Source: Aquimixticola soesokkakensis | Lineage (GTDB): Bacteria > Pseudomonadota > Alphaproteobacteria > Rhodobacterales > Rhodobacteraceae | NCBI RefSeq assembly: GCF_900172375.1 | Contig: NZ_FWFS01000003.1 | Span: forward strand, 1 to 64,000 | DNA: 64,000 bases | Direction of reading: 5' to 3' | Shown here: in pieces, positions 62,397 through 64,000 of the stretch | Layout: each line of letters begins with the position of its first letter | How positions within the stretch are numbered: the stretch's first letter is position 1 | The notes under the pieces: generated by a model | What the model saw: the letters and a program-made list of their open reading frames with translations, nothing else | The model's database searches: none | Told to the model about the DNA's origin: nothing | Program-made: the position numbers and the translations under genes

Positions 62397-63143
62397 TTAG
62401 AAAAAGACGTCCGCGGCGGGCAAAGCCAGCCTACCGCGCGACATGGACAGGATAAGATTGCCCTGCGCATCAACCGTCTCGAAGGTGCCGTGGAACTCTT
62501 CGGTCGCGGTGCGCGCGCGGATCGGCTGGCCCAGACGGGCAGCGCGATTCAGCCAGGCTTGGCGCAGCGGCGCAAAACCATAGGTCACAAACTGCGACTC
62601 CCAGCGGGCAAAGGCGGCCGCGAGCGGTGTCAGGAAATCCGTGGGCGTCACCAGCGCACCGGTTTCGGTGACCAGATCGACGGGGCTGACCGCGCCCGGC
62701 TCGACCTGCGCGGCGGCGGGGGCGGCGACCAGATTGACACCAATGCCGATGAACAGATGCGGGCCGGATTGTTCCAGCAGGATGCCCGCGACCTTGCCGC
62801 CGTTGAGCAGCACGTCGTTGGGCCATTTCAGCGCAAAGCTTTCGCTGCGCCCGCTGACGGCGACAAAGGCGTCAAACAGCGCCAGAGCGGCGGCAAAACT
62901 GCGCAAGGCGAAATCTGCGGGCGTGCCGGTCGGACGCATGACCAATGTGGCGGCGAAATTGCCGCGCGGCATGGTCCAGGCCCGCCCGCGCCGCCCGTGG
63001 CCCGCGGTTTGCTCAAGGGCGAGAATCCATTCGGGCGCTTGCAAAGAAGCCGCCACGCGGGCGGCCTCTTTCATGGTGCTATCGGTCGTGTTCAGGATAC
63101 GTCGCCCCACCGCATGCGGCCACTCTGTCGCCTCAGCGGACAA
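62397..63143 (-). CDS. birA: Biotin--[acetyl-CoA-carboxylase] ligase
   Basis: A short ligase without the repressor HTH, which attaches biotin to carboxylase carriers. It shows [36 protein letters not shown] (biotinyl-AMP loop), [21 protein letters not shown] and the small C-terminal beta domain. The start is uncertain: the first ATG (63179) lies 47 bases inside nuoN, while a TTG at 63143 gives a natural N terminus and shorter overlap, so I report 63143 (248 residues). Confidence 0.88.
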   Translation of the reverse strand: MSAEATEWPHAVGRRILNTTDSTMKEAARVAASLQAPEWILALEQTAGHGRRGRAWTMPRGNFAATLVMRPTGTPADFALRSFAAALALFDAFVAVSGRSESFALKWPNDVLLNGGKVAGILLEQSGPHLFIGIGVNLVAAPAAAQVEPGAVSPVDLVTETGALVTPTDFLTPLAAAFARWESQFVTYGFAPLRQAWLNRAARLGQPIRARTATEEFHGTFETVDAQGNLILSMSRGRLALPAADVFF

Positions 63144-64000
63144 GGGATTCAGCCGCAGTGGCCGCCATGTCCCCGACACCGAACAGGTTGATCACCGCGA
63201 TCAGCATCAGCGCCCCCCCGATGAGCGTCGCAAGCGCGGCGACCGAGCGTTGGGGTTTGTCGAGGGCTTCGGTTTCGGCGCCAAAGAACATGTAGTAGAC
63301 GATCCGCAGGTAGTAATAGGCCCCGACAACTGAGGCGATCACGCCCAGTGTTGCAAGCCAGATATGGCCGGCGTTGACCGAAGCCTCGAGCACGGCGAAT
63401 TTGCCGAAAAAGCCGAGGAAGGGCGGCACACCCGCCAGCGACAGCATCAAGGCCATCACCGCCAGCGCGCGGCCCAGATCATTGCGCCAGTAAAGGTTGA
63501 GCGCGCGGATATCCACGATAGGCTGCCCGTCGCGCTCCATGGTGAGGATAAAGGCAAAGGTGCCGATGTTCATCGTGACGTAGATCGCCATGTAGATCAG
63601 CATCGCCGACACGCCGGCCTCGGTCCCTGCCGCAAGCCCCAGCAGCGCAAAGCCCATGTGCACGATGGACGAATAGGCCATCAGGCGTTTGATGTTGTAC
63701 TGGCCGATCGCCGCGAAGGCGCCAAGGAACATCGAGGCGACCGCGATCACACCGACGACCTGCGTCCACTGGTCGGTCACATTGCCAAAGGCATCGAACA
63801 TCACCCGCGCAAAGAGACCCATCGCCGCGACTTTCGGCGCGGTTGCGAAAAAGGCGGTGACGGGCGTCGGCGCGCCTTCGTAAACATCCGGCGTCCACAT
63901 GTGGAACGGCACGGCCGACACTTTGAACGCAAGGCCGGTGATCACGAAGACAAGGCCGAACAGCAGGCCGGTCGAAATTTCGCCCTCGGTGGCGACAGAG
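63133..64000 (-). CDS. nuoN: NADH-quinone oxidoreductase subunit N, 5' end outside the window
   Basis: The frame is open to the window edge and ends at 63133. The visible 288 residues are membrane-embedded and carry [44 protein letters not shown], the core of the complex I proton-pumping NuoN antiporter subunit, with a conserved lysine (TGLAFK), and end in [19 protein letters not shown] and a final helix. About 190 residues would be missing at the N terminus. It is the last nuo gene, overlapping birA. Confidence 0.95.
   Translation of the reverse strand, partial: SVATEGEISTGLLFGLVFVITGLAFKVSAVPFHMWTPDVYEGAPTPVTAFFATAPKVAAMGLFARVMFDAFGNVTDQWTQVVGVIAVASMFLGAFAAIGQYNIKRLMAYSSIVHMGFALLGLAAGTEAGVSAMLIYMAIYVTMNIGTFAFILTMERDGQPIVDIRALNLYWRNDLGRALAVMALMLSLAGVPPFLGFFGKFAVLEASVNAGHIWLATLGVIASVVGAYYYLRIVYYMFFGAETEALDKPQRSVAALATLIGGALMLIAVINLFGVGDMAATAAESLVR

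Overview
The window looks like the chromosome of a marine-type alphaproteobacterium of the order Rhodobacterales (Roseobacter/Paracoccaceae group). The evidence is the high-GC coding pattern, the block ending nuoN-birA-coaX-rnj, a GapR-family protein, a Hint-domain protein of the type common in this order, a TRAP transporter, a split urease operon and the gene pairs surE-pcm-(nlpD-like) and cvpA-purF. No species can be named from the sequence alone.

Layout. 1-5.3 kb is accessory: the edge of an IS3-family element, a divergent arsenic island (arsR / acr3-arsC-arsH) with palindromic operators, and a MATE exporter with a small glyoxalase-superfamily protein. 5.4-10.4 kb is a catabolic module (TRAP transporter, GH105 unsaturated-glycuronyl hydrolase, IclR regulator) suited to taking up and opening unsaturated uronic-acid oligosaccharides. 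A tRNA-Thr(TGT) follows at 10.6 kb, then an FbpB-type ferric-iron permease. 12.5-21.3 kb is the least explained stretch: three DVDEF-type glycosyltransferase domains in tandem, one fused to a degenerate sulfotransferase-like P-loop domain, plus a true P-loop sulfotransferase-like gene, a second degenerate HIG protein, an HExxH membrane protein, GapR and an unassigned 340-residue protein. 21.3-28.4 kb is a complete urease operon on the minus strand (ureD, A, B, C, E, F, G) carrying three non-urease small genes in line and two small coiled-coil genes inserted on the opposite strand.

28.6-45.6 kb is mostly housekeeping on the plus strand: pyrC, pyrE, dnaB (with a perfect DnaA box upstream), alr, mlaE-mlaF without mlaD, two membrane proteins, radA, cvpA-purF, a CHAP lipoprotein, a DUF2199-like protein, an SDR, and surE-pcm-LysM/M23 (NlpD-like, with zinc ligands lost). 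45.7-50.5 kb holds a LysR regulator, a DUF815 ATPase in one operon with tatA-tatB-tatC, and a WYL regulator. 50.5-57.8 kb holds an FbpC-type ATPase, an atypical SDR, the Hint protein, a small lipoprotein, a LysR regulator, prfC and an OsmC-family peroxidase. 58.1-64.0 kb holds a RhlE-type RNA helicase and, on the minus strand, nuoN (cut by the window end)-birA-coaX-rnj.

Regulatory structure that can be read directly includes ArsR-like palindromes, with a third diverged copy upstream of the MATE gene; a probable operator between the GH105 gene and iclR; a long hairpin between pyrC and pyrE; a terminator whose 3' arm and T-tract are triplicated after cvpA; and several clear intrinsic terminators. 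No CRISPR array, prophage or known defence system was seen.
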